Notes: generated by a model not told the origin, from the sequence alone. A DNA stretch of 64,000 nt from Streptomyces blattellae (GCF_009709555.1 NZ_WJBG01000147.1:1-64000); one strand, 5' to 3'. Positions 35,482 through 44,427 are shown, numbered from the stretch's first letter. Numbers and translations are program-made.

Positions 35482-35631
35482 CTACGGCGGAGTGGCCACC
35501 ATCTTGCGAAGGGCGCGTGAGGGACTTGTGACATCCCGCGCGCCTGCGTGTGATCGGTCTCTCCACAGCTGACGCATCTGCCGGAACAAGGCAGACTGGC
35601 GGGGATGTAGACGGGTCCTAGGGGGACTGCG

Positions 35632-38625
35632 ATGGACGGGGTACCGCCAGTGCCGGAGCGGAGGCGTCCCGGCTCCTCGACAGATCGGGCGGAGCCGACA
35701 GACGCGGCGGAGCCGGTCTCGGCGGCGCTGCGCTTCGGTGTGCTCGGACCGGTGCGCGCCTGGCACGGCGAGGAACCGCTGGCCACCGGGTCCCCCCAGC
35801 AACGCGCCCTGCTCGCCGCCCTCCTCCTCCGCGAGGGCCGCACCGCGACCGCGGCCGAGCTGATCGACGCCCTCTGGGGCGAGGAACCCCCGTCCCAGGC
35901 CCTGGCGGCCCTGCGCACCTACGCCTCCCGCCTGCGCAAGGTGCTGGACCCAGGCGTCCTGGTGAGCGAGTCCGGCGGCTACGCGATCCGGGGCCTGCCG
36001 GACGGCTCCCTGGATCTCACGGTCGCCCAGGACCTGGCGGCCGAGGCGGAGAAGGCGCGCAACGCCGGGGAGTTGTGCCATGCGCGGGAGGTGCTGGGCC
36101 GGGCGCTGTCGCTGTGGGACGGCGAGGTCCTGGCGGGGGTACCCGGCCCCTACGCGGAGGCCCAGCGCGTACGCCTGGAGGAATGGCGCCTGCAACTCCT
36201 CGAATGCCGCCTGGACATGGACCTGGAACAGGGCTGCCACGCGGAGAGCGTGTCGGAACTGACGGCCCTGACGGCGGCGCATCCGCTCCGGGAGCGTCTG
36301 CGTGAGCTGCTGATGCTGGCGCTGTACCGCTCGGGCCGCCAGGCGGAGGCACTCGCGGTGTACGCGGACACGCGGCGCCTGCTCGCCGACGAGCTGGGCG
36401 TCGACCCGCGCCCGGGCCTGAGCGAACTCCAGCAGCGCATCCTGCGGGCGGACCCCGGCCTGACCGAGCCGTCGGCACCGGTGACGGAACCGGCCGCCGT
36501 CCCGGTCCGTCCTGCACAACTCCCCGCGACCGTCTCCGACTTCACGGGGCGGGCCTCCTTCGTCACCGAGCTGAGCGAGGTACTGGCCTTGGCGGAGGGC
36601 CGCGAGGGCCGCGTGATGGCGGTCTCGGCGGTGGCCGGGATCGGCGGCGTCGGCAAGACGACCCTCGCCGTGCATGTGGCACACCAGGCACGGGCGGCCT
36701 TCCCGGACGGCCAGTTGTACGTGGACCTGCAGGGCGCGGGAACCAGGGCTGCCGAGCCGGAGACCGTACTGGGCTCGTTCCTGCGGGCGTTGGGCACACC
36801 GGACTCCGCGATCCCGGACTCGCTGGCGGAGCGCTCGGCGCTGTACCGGTCCGTGCTGGACGGGCGGCGCGTGCTGGTCCTGCTGGACAACGCACGGGAC
36901 GCGGCACAGGTACGTCCGCTGCTGCCGGGGACGGAGGGCTGCGCGGCCCTGGTGACGTCGCGGGTTCGTATGGTCGATCTCGCGGGCGCCCACCTCGTCG
37001 ACCTGGACGTGATGTCGCCCGACGAGGCGCTGTCGCTGTTCACGAAGATCATGGGCGAGGAGCGGGTCGCCGCCGAGCGAGAGGCCGCCCTGGACGTCGT
37101 CGCGGCCTGCGGCTTCCTGCCCCTGGCGATCAGGATCGCGGCATCACGGCTGGCGGCACGCCGCACCTGGACGGTGTCGGTGCTGGCGGCGAAGCTGGCG
37201 GACGAGCGACGGAGGTTGGACGAACTCCAGGCCGGCGACCTGGCGGTGAAGGCGACGTTCGAGCTGGGCTACGGCGCCCTGGAACCCGCCCAGGCACGGG
37301 CGTTCCGGCTGCTGGGCCTGGCCGGCGGGCCCGACATCTCGCTGGCGGCTGCGGCGGCGGTGCTGGACCTGCCGGTGGAGGACACCGAGGACCTGCTGGA
37401 GTCCCTCGTCGACACGTCGCTGCTGGAGTCGGCGGCTCCCGGCCGGTACCGGTACCACGACCTGGTGCGGCTCTACGCGCGTGCATGTGCGGAGAGGGAC
37501 GAGTGGCCGCCGAGTGAGCGGGGCGCTGCGATGTCCCGGTTGCTGGACTTCTACCTGGCCACGGCGACGGGGGTTTACGCGATCGAGCGGCCTGGGGACC
37601 GGCTGGTGGATCACCTTGAGGCCACCGACTACCCGGGGCTGCGATTCGAGGACCGGCACAAGGCGCGGGACTGGTTGTACTCCGAAGCCCATGCGTTGCT
37701 CGCGTTCATCCAGCAGTGCACCGGGGCCACCGTGCTCCGGCGGGCGGTGGATCTGCTGTGGGCGGTGAAGGATCTCGCCGAGTCGGGCGCCAACTCCAAG
37801 CAGTACGAGACCGTCGCAGTCACGCTGCAAGGTGCGGCCGATCGGGCCGGGGACCCTCAGGCTCTGAGCCGGGCGCTCACGACGCTCACCAACGTCCACC
37901 TCGTGGCCGGACGCTTCAGCGCGGCGGACGACGCAGCACGACGTGCCATGGAGCTGGCCCACACCGTGGACGACCTGGCACCGAGGTGCTGGGCCGCCAA
38001 CGACCGCGGCATCATCGCGCTCTATCAGAAGCGTTACGCGGATGGTGAGGCGTATCTCCGGCAGGCCATCGACAGCTTCCGTCAGGACGAGAACCTCGCC
38101 GGAGAAGCCAGCGCACTCTGCAACCTCTCGCGTATCCACCTTGCCTTGGGCCGGGTCGGCAGCGCGGTGGAACTCGCACAGCAGGGCATCGCCATATACG
38201 ACCGCCTCGGCCACGCACTGCGCGGCGCCAACGGCCGCTACGCCCTGGGGATGGCGCTGACCGGCCAGGGCGGACTGAGCGCGGCTGTCGACCGGCTCAC
38301 CGAGGCCCTGGAGGTGTTTCGCGACAGCAGGCAGCGGCTCTGGGAGGGGATGACGCTCTTCCGGATGGCCGAAGCACATCTCGCGGCGCGCAGGCCCGCC
38401 AAGGCCGCGGCTCTGGCGGAGCAGGCACAGGCCGTCCTGCGCGGCATCGGCGGTGAATGGCGCCGAGGCAACATCCTCACCGTCCTCGGCCGCGCGCTGA
38501 GCGACCTGAACCAGACCGGCCGGGCGCGGGCCTGCTGGCACGAGGCCCTCTCCATCTTCGACTCGCTGGATTCACCAGAGGCCGCCGAGGTGCGGCTCCT
38601 GCTCACGCCCGCGGCAGCCGCCTGA
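35632..38625 (+). CDS. afsR: AfsR, SARP-type global regulator with NB-ARC and TPR domains
   Basis: A 997-residue protein. Residues about 32-120 form the OmpR-like winged helix (LRFGVLGPVRAWHGEEPL, ALLAALLLREGRT), 125-270 the BTAD domain, and a P-loop GIGGVGKTT at about 336-344 starts the NB-ARC ATPase; the C-terminal 280 residues are TPR-like. In S. coelicolor AfsR (993 aa) is phosphorylated by AfsK, has ATPase activity and activates afsS to switch on antibiotic synthesis. Identity is supported by afsS directly downstream and afsK nearby. Start ATG 35632 follows AGGGGGAC. Confidence 0.95.
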   Translation: MDGVPPVPERRRPGSSTDRAEPTDAAEPVSAALRFGVLGPVRAWHGEEPLATGSPQQRALLAALLLREGRTATAAELIDALWGEEPPSQALAALRTYASRLRKVLDPGVLVSESGGYAIRGLPDGSLDLTVAQDLAAEAEKARNAGELCHAREVLGRALSLWDGEVLAGVPGPYAEAQRVRLEEWRLQLLECRLDMDLEQGCHAESVSELTALTAAHPLRERLRELLMLALYRSGRQAEALAVYADTRRLLADELGVDPRPGLSELQQRILRADPGLTEPSAPVTEPAAVPVRPAQLPATVSDFTGRASFVTELSEVLALAEGREGRVMAVSAVAGIGGVGKTTLAVHVAHQARAAFPDGQLYVDLQGAGTRAAEPETVLGSFLRALGTPDSAIPDSLAERSALYRSVLDGRRVLVLLDNARDAAQVRPLLPGTEGCAALVTSRVRMVDLAGAHLVDLDVMSPDEALSLFTKIMGEERVAAEREAALDVVAACGFLPLAIRIAASRLAARRTWTVSVLAAKLADERRRLDELQAGDLAVKATFELGYGALEPAQARAFRLLGLAGGPDISLAAAAAVLDLPVEDTEDLLESLVDTSLLESAAPGRYRYHDLVRLYARACAERDEWPPSERGAAMSRLLDFYLATATGVYAIERPGDRLVDHLEATDYPGLRFEDRHKARDWLYSEAHALLAFIQQCTGATVLRRAVDLLWAVKDLAESGANSKQYETVAVTLQGAADRAGDPQALSRALTTLTNVHLVAGRFSAADDAARRAMELAHTVDDLAPRCWAANDRGIIALYQKRYADGEAYLRQAIDSFRQDENLAGEASALCNLSRIHLALGRVGSAVELAQQGIAIYDRLGHALRGANGRYALGMALTGQGGLSAAVDRLTEALEVFRDSRQRLWEGMTLFRMAEAHLAARRPAKAAALAEQAQAVLRGIGGEWRRGNILTVLGRALSDLNQTGRARACWHEALSIFDSLDSPEAAEVRLLLTPAAAA

Positions 38626-38638
38626 GCCCCCGCGGCGC

Positions 38639-38660
38639 GTTCATCGTTCGTTTATCGCGC
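38639..38660. promoter_or_regulatory. Possible PHO-box/AfsR-type direct repeat in the afsS promoter region
   Basis: GTTCATCGTTC followed directly by GTTTATCGCGC forms an 11-base direct repeat like PhoP boxes (GTTCACC-N4 units). It is known that PhoP and AfsR compete at the afsS promoter in S. coelicolor. A TAGGGT -10-like box is at 38728-38733. The distance between them (about 70 bases) is longer than expected, so the assignment is tentative. Confidence 0.4.
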
Positions 38661-38819
38661 CACGGCAGTGTGGGCCTTGTCGATCCGTCGTGTCGGGGGC
38701 AGACGGGTCAGCGGTGATCGTCGCCGCTAGGGTGTACGGCCCTGACCTGCCCGTCCGGCGGCCCGCGGGGGAGCTGCCGGACGGGCAGCTCCCAGCTGTC
38801 AACGGGGAGTTGCGAGTCC

Positions 38820-38993
38820 ATGAGCGAAGCCAAGAAGGACACCGTGGCGAAGCCGCTCGACAACCACGCCACGGATGTCACGGACGTCACCACGCAGGAC
38901 CACGTCACCGATGAGATCACCACTCTCTCCGACCACGCGACGGGCGACACGGTGAGGCCGCTCGACAACCACGCGACGGGCGAACCGGCCTGA
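38820..38993 (+). CDS. afsS: AfsS, small sigma-like activator protein
   Basis: A 57-residue hydrophilic protein starting at ATG 38820. It contains the AfsS-type repeats PLDNHATD, LSDHATGD and PLDNHATGE, plus a degenerate TQDHVTDE copy. In S. coelicolor afsS lies directly downstream of afsR, encodes a 63-residue protein with D-N-H-A-T repeats, and is the transcriptional target through which AfsR stimulates antibiotic production. It is too short for routine gene finding. GGGGAG lies upstream and a large hairpin follows. Confidence 0.9.
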   Translation: MSEAKKDTVAKPLDNHATDVTDVTTQDHVTDEITTLSDHATGDTVRPLDNHATGEPA

Positions 38994-39040
38994 ACAGGCC
39001 TGAACAGGCCTGACCCCACACCGGCCCCACACCGGGACAC

Positions 39041-39093
39041 ACGTGCGTCGGCCGCGGCTGCGGGGGGGGGAAGCCGCCGCGGCCGACGCACGT
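39041..39093. terminator. Large hairpin after afsS
   Basis: Perfect 18-base arms at 39041-39058 and 39076-39093 with a 17-base loop containing nine G in a row. It is placed 48 bases after the afsS stop and is very likely its terminator. Bases 38990-39010 carry three copies of CTGAACAGGC. Confidence 0.9.
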
Positions 39094-39153
39094 CACGATG
39101 AGGTTGTCCACAGGCGCGAAGCGGCATGTCGTGTCCTCCACGACACTGTTGCC

Positions 39154-40080
39154 GTGGAGACCAGGGACGATTTGAGGGCGCTCGTCGAGGAGGGTGTGCT
39201 GCTCACCTCGCGTGCGCTGGAGGCCGGGTGGTCCAGAAGCTCGCTGTCCCGGCGGCTGGTTTCGGAGTCCTGGACCCGGATCCGGCAGGGTGCCTGGGCC
39301 GAGCCCGGGAGGGCGATCGACTTCGGTGTACGGCTGAGCGCGACCCGGCTTCTGCATCCCCGGCTCGTCGTGAGTCACCACTCGGCGGCTCGACTCCAGC
39401 GGATCGAGACGCTGGACACGGATCCGCCCGGCCTCGTCGAGTTCATCGACCCCGCCCTCGGTTCTCATCGGCGCGTCCCCGGCGTACGCGTGCATCGCAT
39501 CCCCGTCGACCCGGCCGACGTCGACGAGCGGCAGGGCGTGCGCGTCACCGAGGTCGCCCGCACCCTCGCCGACCTCCTCCGGGCCGGTCCGAGGAACCAC
39601 GCCCTGGTCTCCGTGGAGTCCGCGCTCGGCTGTCGCAGAGTGGGCGGTGTGCGCCGTACGCCGCTGGTCACCCCGGCCCGCCTCGCCCTCGCACTCGAAG
39701 CCCCGCTCCTCGGCGCCGTCAGGGCACGGCGGTGGCTGAGGCTCGTCGACCGCGGCTCCGGCTCCCCCGCGGAGACGGTCGCCCGCCTGCACATGCTCGA
39801 CGCGGGCCTCCGCCCCGAGACGCAGGCCGAAGTGCGCACGCGGGACGGCCGCCGCCGTTACCTCGACTTCCTGTTCCGGCCCGAGGGCCTGGCCGTGGAG
39901 ATCGAGGGTTACGCCTACCACGGCACCCGCGACGCCCACCGCCGGGACCTGACCCGCTTCAACGAGATCCACCAGTGCCCCGAAGTCCGCACCCTCCTCC
40001 GCTACACAGCCGAAACCGTCTTTTACCACCCCACCCGCATGACCACCGAAATCCACGCCACCCTCGCGCGCCAGACCTGA
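39154..40080 (+). CDS. AbiEi-like N-terminal domain fused to DUF559 (VSR/PD-(D/E)xK-like) domain
   Basis: A 308-residue protein. Residues 1-95 look like the AbiEi antitoxin winged helix (ALVEEGVLLTSRALEAGWSR, LVSESWTRIRQGAWAEPG). The C-terminal 100 residues fit DUF559: ETQAEVRTRDGRRRYLDFLF then EGLAVEIEGYAYHGTRDAHR, with Asp and Glu-x-Glu placed as in PD-(D/E)xK nucleases. The role is unknown; in actinobacteria such fusions are often orphan. GTG 39154 was chosen at the start of the conserved domain, with no clear ribosome-binding site. A perfect 20-base inverted repeat begins right after the stop. Confidence 0.75.
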   Translation: METRDDLRALVEEGVLLTSRALEAGWSRSSLSRRLVSESWTRIRQGAWAEPGRAIDFGVRLSATRLLHPRLVVSHHSAARLQRIETLDTDPPGLVEFIDPALGSHRRVPGVRVHRIPVDPADVDERQGVRVTEVARTLADLLRAGPRNHALVSVESALGCRRVGGVRRTPLVTPARLALALEAPLLGAVRARRWLRLVDRGSGSPAETVARLHMLDAGLRPETQAEVRTRDGRRRYLDFLFRPEGLAVEIEGYAYHGTRDAHRRDLTRFNEIHQCPEVRTLLRYTAETVFYHPTRMTTEIHATLARQT

Positions 40081-40160
40081 GGGATCGGTGCGTTTGTCCC
40101 ACACCGGGCCTCTGCTTCCTGCGCACTTCCGTCCATGGACGGGACAAACGCACCGATCCC
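40081..40160. terminator. Perfect 20-base inverted repeat between convergent genes
   Basis: Arms at 40081-40100 and 40141-40160 are exact reverse complements, separated by 40 bases. The left arm touches the stop codon of the DUF559 gene; the acyl-CoA ligase gene ends at 40178. It probably acts as a bidirectional terminator, though the long loop is unusual. Confidence 0.75.
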
Positions 40161-40177
40161 CCAGCCATCCAACTACC

Positions 40178-41734
40178 TCAGCGGAGGTTGCGCTTCAGGA
40201 GCTTTCCGCTGGCGTTTCTCGGTAGGTCGGGGACGAACTTCACCGCCCTGGGCACCTTGTAGTTCGCCATCTCGCGCCGCGCCCATGCGATCAGGTCGTC
40301 GCCGGTGGTCACCGACCCCGGCCGCCGCACCACGTATGCCTTCCCGACCTCTCCCAGCCGTGTGTCCGGTACGCCGATCACCGCGACGTCCGCCACATCG
40401 GGGTGCAGGCCGAGGAGTTGCTCTATCTCCGCCGGGTACGCGTTGAAGCCGCCGACGATGAACATGTCCTTGATGCGGTCCGTGATGCGCAGGTTGCCCT
40501 CGCCGTCCAGCACGCCCACATCGCCCGTCCGCAGCCACCCGTCCTCGCCCAGCACCTCCGCCGTCGCCGCCTCGTCCCCGTAGTAGCCGCGCATCACGTT
40601 GAACCCGCGGACCAGGACCTCGCCGGGCTCGCCGAGCGGGGCCTCGACCCGCACCTCCGTGCCGGGGATCGCCCGCCCGGACGTCGACGCGATCACCGGT
40701 AGCGGGTCGCCCCGCCGGCACATCGTCACGATGCCGCTCGCCTCCGAGAGGCCGTAGGCGGTGAGTACGGTCTCCACGCCCAACTCCCCGTGCAACCGCT
40801 CCACCAGGCGCAACGGCACCACCGCCGCGCCCGTCACCACCAGCCGCAGCGCCGAGAGGTCGTAGGTGTCGCGGGAGGCGTGGTCCAGCAGGGACTGGTG
40901 GAGGGTGGGCGGTCCGGGCAGGACCGACACGCGTTCCGCCGCGATGTTGGCCAGTGCCGTGTCGACGTTGAACACCGGCTGCGGGATCATCGTCGCGCCG
41001 CGCATCAGGCAGGCGATCACGCCCGCCTTGTAGCCGAAGGTGTGGAAGAAGGGATTGACGATCAGGTAGCGGTCGCCGCGCCTGAGTCCCGCGAGATCGC
41101 TCCACACTTCGTACGCCCGCAGCGTCTGCGCGTGTGTGATCACCGCGCCCTTCGGGCGGCCCGTCGTACCGGACGTGAAGACGATGTCCGACGGCCAGGA
41201 ACCGTCCACGGCCGTCGAGCGCGCCCGCACCTCGGCCGGCTCCACGCCTTCGCCGCTCGCCAGGAAGTCCTTCCACGTACGGAAGTCGGCGGGCGCGTCG
41301 TCCGACAGCACGACCACCTGCGCCAGCTCCGGCAGGCCCGGCCCCTCCGCGACCGCCCGGCGCAGCGATGCCACGTAGGACGTCCCGAGGAACGTCCCCG
41401 TCACGAACAGCAGCCGCGTCCCGCTCCTGCGCAGCACATCCGCCGCCTCCACGCCCTTGAAGCGGGTGTTTACGGGGACCAGCACCGCCCCGGCCGACAC
41501 CGCGCCGAGCGCCGCCACGATCCAGTCGAGGGAGTTCGGGGCCCAGATCGCGACCCGGTCGCCGGGCTCGACCCCGTTCGCCATGCAGGCCGCCGCCGAC
41601 CGCTCGACGCGGGCGCCCAGTTCGGCGTACGAGATCCGGGTGCGGCCCTCCACCACCGCCTCGTCGTCCGCGTACCGCTCGGCGGCGGACCGGACGAGTC
41701 CCGGAACGCTGCCCCACTCCAAGTCACCGCGCAC
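40178..41734 (-). CDS. Acyl-CoA synthetase (AMP-forming, FadD3-like)
   Basis: A 518-residue adenylate-forming ligase with P-loop IVFTSGTTGRPKGAVITH (about residues 170-187), YGLSEASGI (about 310), GDVGVLDGEGNLRITDRIKD (about 395-414) and the catalytic Lys motif NASGKLLKR at the end. It activates a carboxylic acid to its CoA ester. It resembles FadD3-type ligases, but the substrate is not certain. GTG 41734 is preferred because GGGAGG lies 7-8 bases upstream and longer starts would run into operators 6 and 7. Divergent from the thiolase gene. Confidence 0.9.
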   Translation of the reverse strand: MRGDLEWGSVPGLVRSAAERYADDEAVVEGRTRISYAELGARVERSAAACMANGVEPGDRVAIWAPNSLDWIVAALGAVSAGAVLVPVNTRFKGVEAADVLRRSGTRLLFVTGTFLGTSYVASLRRAVAEGPGLPELAQVVVLSDDAPADFRTWKDFLASGEGVEPAEVRARSTAVDGSWPSDIVFTSGTTGRPKGAVITHAQTLRAYEVWSDLAGLRRGDRYLIVNPFFHTFGYKAGVIACLMRGATMIPQPVFNVDTALANIAAERVSVLPGPPTLHQSLLDHASRDTYDLSALRLVVTGAAVVPLRLVERLHGELGVETVLTAYGLSEASGIVTMCRRGDPLPVIASTSGRAIPGTEVRVEAPLGEPGEVLVRGFNVMRGYYGDEAATAEVLGEDGWLRTGDVGVLDGEGNLRITDRIKDMFIVGGFNAYPAEIEQLLGLHPDVADVAVIGVPDTRLGEVGKAYVVRRPGSVTTGDDLIAWARREMANYKVPRAVKFVPDLPRNASGKLLKRNLR

Positions 41735-41773
41735 AACAGCCTCCCGGACCGAAACCAGTACCCGAACTCCTAG

Positions 41774-41788
41774 CTGACTGCCCGTCAG
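41774..41788. promoter_or_regulatory. Operator palindrome 6 (CTGACT-GCC-CGTCAG)
   Basis: One mismatch from the consensus. It lies 40 bases upstream of the ligase start at 41734, in the divergent promoter region with the thiolase gene. Confidence 0.6.
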
Positions 41789-41800
41789 ATTAGTTGTAAC

Positions 41801-41815
41801 CTGACGGTCTGTCAG
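41801..41815. promoter_or_regulatory. Operator palindrome 7 (CTGACG-GTC-TGTCAG)
   Basis: One mismatch from the consensus, 27 bases from operator 6 start to start and about 65 bases upstream of the thiolase start. Two sites suggest one for each divergent promoter. A 12-base tandem repeat (CAAGTCACCGCC-like) follows at 41821-41856. Confidence 0.6.
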
Positions 41816-41879
41816 CCACCACCAAGTCACCGCCAAGTCACCGCCAGGTCACCGCATCGAACCGCGTGGAGGTGTGCAC

Positions 41880-43028
41880 ATGGCCGGGCTCAAGGACGCC
41901 ACCGCCGTCGTCGGCATCGGGCAGACCCCCTTCGCCAAGCACCTCCCCGACGACGAGCGGACCCTCGCCTGCCGTGCCGTCCTCGCCGCCCTCGACGACG
42001 CGGGCATCGCCCCCGGCGAGGTCGACGCGCTCGCCTCGTACACGATGGAGGAGACGGACGAGGTTGAGCTGGCGAAGGCCGTCGGGCTCGGTGACCTCAC
42101 CTTCTTCAGCAAGGTCGGGTACGGCGGCGGCGGTTCCTGTGCCACCGTCGCCCATCTCGCCGCCGCCATCGCGACCGGACAGGCCACCGTGGGCGTGGCC
42201 TGGCGGTCCCGGAAGCGCGGCAGCGGACCGCGGCCGTGGACCGACACCGCCGTACAGCTGCCGACGCCCGCGCAGTGGACCCGTCCCTTCGGCCTGCTGC
42301 GGCCCGCGGACGAGATAGCCGTGCTCACCCGCCGCTACATGCACGAGTACGGCGCGACCCGCGACCATCTCTTCAACGTCGCCCTCGCCTGCCGCAACCG
42401 GGCCAACCAGAATTCCGCCGCGATCATGTACGACCGCCCCCTCACCCGCGAGATGTACATGACCTCCCGCTGGATCAGCGAACCCCTCTGCCTCTTCGAC
42501 AACTGCCTGGAGACGGACGGGGCGTTGGCGTGCGTCATCGTCAGCAGGGAGCGGGCCCGCGACTGCCGGCACACCCCCGTCTACGTCCACTCCGCCGCGC
42601 AGGGCCTGCCCGCCCAGCACCACGGCATGGTCAACTACTGGAACGACGACCCGCTCACCGGCCCGGCCCACGCCACCGCCCGGCACCTGTGGAAGCACGC
42701 CGACTTCACCCCGCAGGACGTCGACGTCGCCCAGATCTACGACGCGTTCACGTCCCTCATCCCGCTCTCCCTGGAGGGCTACGGCTTCTGCGGGCGCGGC
42801 GAGGGCGGGGCGTTCACGGAGGGCGGCGCGCTGGAGATCGGCGGGCGGCTGCCGCTGAACACCGGGGGCGGCGGGCTGTCCGAGGCGTACGTGCACGGCT
42901 TCAACCTCATCAACGAGGGCGTGAAGCAGCTACGGGGCACGAGTACCGCCCAGGTGCCGGGGGCCGCCACCTGCCTGGTCACGGCGGGCGAGGGGGTTCC
43001 CACGTCCGCCCTGCTGCTGAGGAGCTGA
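41880..43028 (+). CDS. Thiolase-like protein (SCP-x/Ltp type)
   Basis: A 382-residue thiolase-superfamily protein: TAVVGIGQTPFAKHLP (about residues 7-22), YGGGGSCATVAHLAAAIATG (79-98), DVAQIYDAFTSLIPLSLEGYGF (about 282-303) and NTGGGGLSEAYVHG (324-337). The N-terminal nucleophilic Cys lies in GGGGSC. Such lipid-transfer-type thiolases pair with DUF35 partners and act as thiolases or retro-aldolases, for example in steroid side-chain breakdown. ATG 41880 has GGAGG 7 bases upstream. The DUF35 and enoyl-CoA hydratase genes follow closely. Confidence 0.9.
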   Translation: MAGLKDATAVVGIGQTPFAKHLPDDERTLACRAVLAALDDAGIAPGEVDALASYTMEETDEVELAKAVGLGDLTFFSKVGYGGGGSCATVAHLAAAIATGQATVGVAWRSRKRGSGPRPWTDTAVQLPTPAQWTRPFGLLRPADEIAVLTRRYMHEYGATRDHLFNVALACRNRANQNSAAIMYDRPLTREMYMTSRWISEPLCLFDNCLETDGALACVIVSRERARDCRHTPVYVHSAAQGLPAQHHGMVNYWNDDPLTGPAHATARHLWKHADFTPQDVDVAQIYDAFTSLIPLSLEGYGFCGRGEGGAFTEGGALEIGGRLPLNTGGGGLSEAYVHGFNLINEGVKQLRGTSTAQVPGAATCLVTAGEGVPTSALLLRS

Positions 43029-43033
43029 CGCGC

Positions 43034-43450
43034 ATGCTCACCCCCGTCACCGACGCCGACGGCGCCCCCTTCTGGCGCTACGCCGCCCACGGCGAACTCC
43101 GCGTCCAGGCCTGCGCCGACTGCGGCGAACCCCGCTTCCCGCCCCGCCCCTGCTGCCCTGACTGCCAGTCCTTCGCGAGCGAGTGGCGGCAGCTCGGCGG
43201 GCACGGGCGCATCTGGTCGTACGTCGTCCCCCACCCGCCCCTGCTGCCCGACTACGCGGCGCAGGCGCCGTACAACGTCATCGTCGTCGAACTCGCCGAC
43301 GCGCCCCGCATACGCCTCGTGGGGAACCTGGTCACTCAGGCCGGGGCGCCGCTCAACTCCCTCTCCCCCGACCGCATTCGCATCGGCGCCAAGGTGCAGG
43401 TCGTGTTCACCGGCACCGGCCTGCCGCAGTGGATCCTGGAGCGCCCATGA
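43034..43450 (+). CDS. DUF35 (OB-fold, zinc ribbon) partner of the thiolase-like protein
   Basis: A 138-residue protein. The zinc ribbon CADCGEPRFPPRPCCPDC at about residues 27-44 precedes an OB-fold with GRIWSYVVPHPPLLPDYAAQ and a VFTGTGLPQWIL end. DUF35 proteins bind and assist thiolase-like Ltp aldolases or hydratases. It begins 5 bases after the thiolase stop and its stop overlaps the next start (ATGA), so the three form one operon. Confidence 0.92.
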   Translation: MLTPVTDADGAPFWRYAAHGELRVQACADCGEPRFPPRPCCPDCQSFASEWRQLGGHGRIWSYVVPHPPLLPDYAAQAPYNVIVVELADAPRIRLVGNLVTQAGAPLNSLSPDRIRIGAKVQVVFTGTGLPQWILERP

Positions 43451-44220
43451 GCCTCACCCGCACGACCGACAAGGACACCGGCGTCGCGGTCGTCACCCTC
43501 GACCGGCCGGACCGGCTCAACGCTATCGATCTGGCCATGGTCGCCGAACTGCACGATGCCTGGGGGGAGTTGCGGTTCGACGACTCGGTGCGGGCCGTCG
43601 TCCTCACCGGTGCCGGGGAGCGGGCGTTCTGCACCGGGATCGACCGGGACTCGGTCGTGCCGCAGCCGGACTCGCCGTACATGACGGACGATCCGCTGCT
43701 GCGTATCGGGCCGAAGGCGAACGACCTGTGGAAACCGGTGATCGCGGCCGTGCGGGGCATGGCCTGCGGCGGCGCCTTCTATCTCCTCGGCGAGTCCGAC
43801 TTCCTCGTCGCCGACCGGACCGCCACGTTCTTCGACCCGCACACCGGGTACGGGATGGTCAGCGCGTACGAGTCGGTGCTGATGGCACAGCGGATGCCGT
43901 ACGGGGAGGCCGCGCGGATGGCGCTGATGGGGACCGCCGAGCGGATCTCCGCCCAGCGCGCCTACGACATCGGGCTCGTCTCCGAACTCACGGAACCTGG
44001 AGGGGCGTTGGCGGCGGCGACCGAGTGCGCCACGGTGCTCGCCGGGTACCCGGCGCAGGCGGTCCAGGGGACCGTACGGGCGCTGTGGGCGGCCCGGGAG
44101 GGGGTCGTGGCCCAGGGGTTCGCGCAGGCGCCGTATCTCGTCGCGCTCGGCAATCTGCCGGGCGAGCGGCAGGCGGAGCTGTTCGCCGGGCGGCGGGGCG
44201 GGGAATTCCGGCTGCGCTGA
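43447..44220 (+). CDS. Enoyl-CoA hydratase/isomerase family protein
   Basis: A 257-residue crotonase-fold protein: VVTLDRPDRLNAIDLAMVAE (residues 15-34), GAGERAFCTGIDRD (about 55-68) and the oxyanion-hole region AAVRGMACGGAFYLLGESDF (about 99-118). The glutamates of typical hydratases are not obvious, so it may be an isomerase, hydrolase or other crotonase. It is third in the thiolase-DUF35 operon and translationally coupled by ATGA. Confidence 0.9.
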   Translation: MSLTRTTDKDTGVAVVTLDRPDRLNAIDLAMVAELHDAWGELRFDDSVRAVVLTGAGERAFCTGIDRDSVVPQPDSPYMTDDPLLRIGPKANDLWKPVIAAVRGMACGGAFYLLGESDFLVADRTATFFDPHTGYGMVSAYESVLMAQRMPYGEAARMALMGTAERISAQRAYDIGLVSELTEPGGALAAATECATVLAGYPAQAVQGTVRALWAAREGVVAQGFAQAPYLVALGNLPGERQAELFAGRRGGEFRLR

Positions 44221-44227
44221 GCCGACG

Positions 44228-44312
44228 CCACATGACGGTGGCCACATGACGGTGGACATGACGGTGGCCACATGACGGTGGCCACATGGCCGTGGCCACA
44301 TGGCGGGGCCCG
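44228..44312. repeat. Short tandem repeats after the enoyl-CoA hydratase gene
   Basis: About five imperfect copies of a CATGACGGTGGCCA unit (13-15 bases), degenerating to CATGGCCGTGGCCA, lie between the convergent hydratase and AfsK genes. Some copies contain ATG triplets but no credible gene. Confidence 0.75.
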
Positions 44313-44336
44313 CCGACCGGGCGTAGCGTTCGCCGT

Positions 44337-44357
44337 GAGAGCGGTACACGCGCTCTC
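44337..44357. terminator. Short hairpin between convergent genes
   Basis: GAGAGCG at 44337-44343 pairs exactly with CGCTCTC at 44351-44357 over a 7-base loop, between the hydratase gene and the 3' end of afsK (44428). Confidence 0.5.
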
Positions 44358-44427
44358 TCCGAAGCGACGGCCGCCGTCCGGAACGACCCTTCCGTGCGCC
44401 CGGTACGACGGCCGTCCCGGGCCGCTC

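Noticed and set aside
35573..35587. Extra CTGACG half-site upstream of afsR
   Set aside because: Only one arm (CTGACG) is present; the second half does not match, so it is not counted as an operator.
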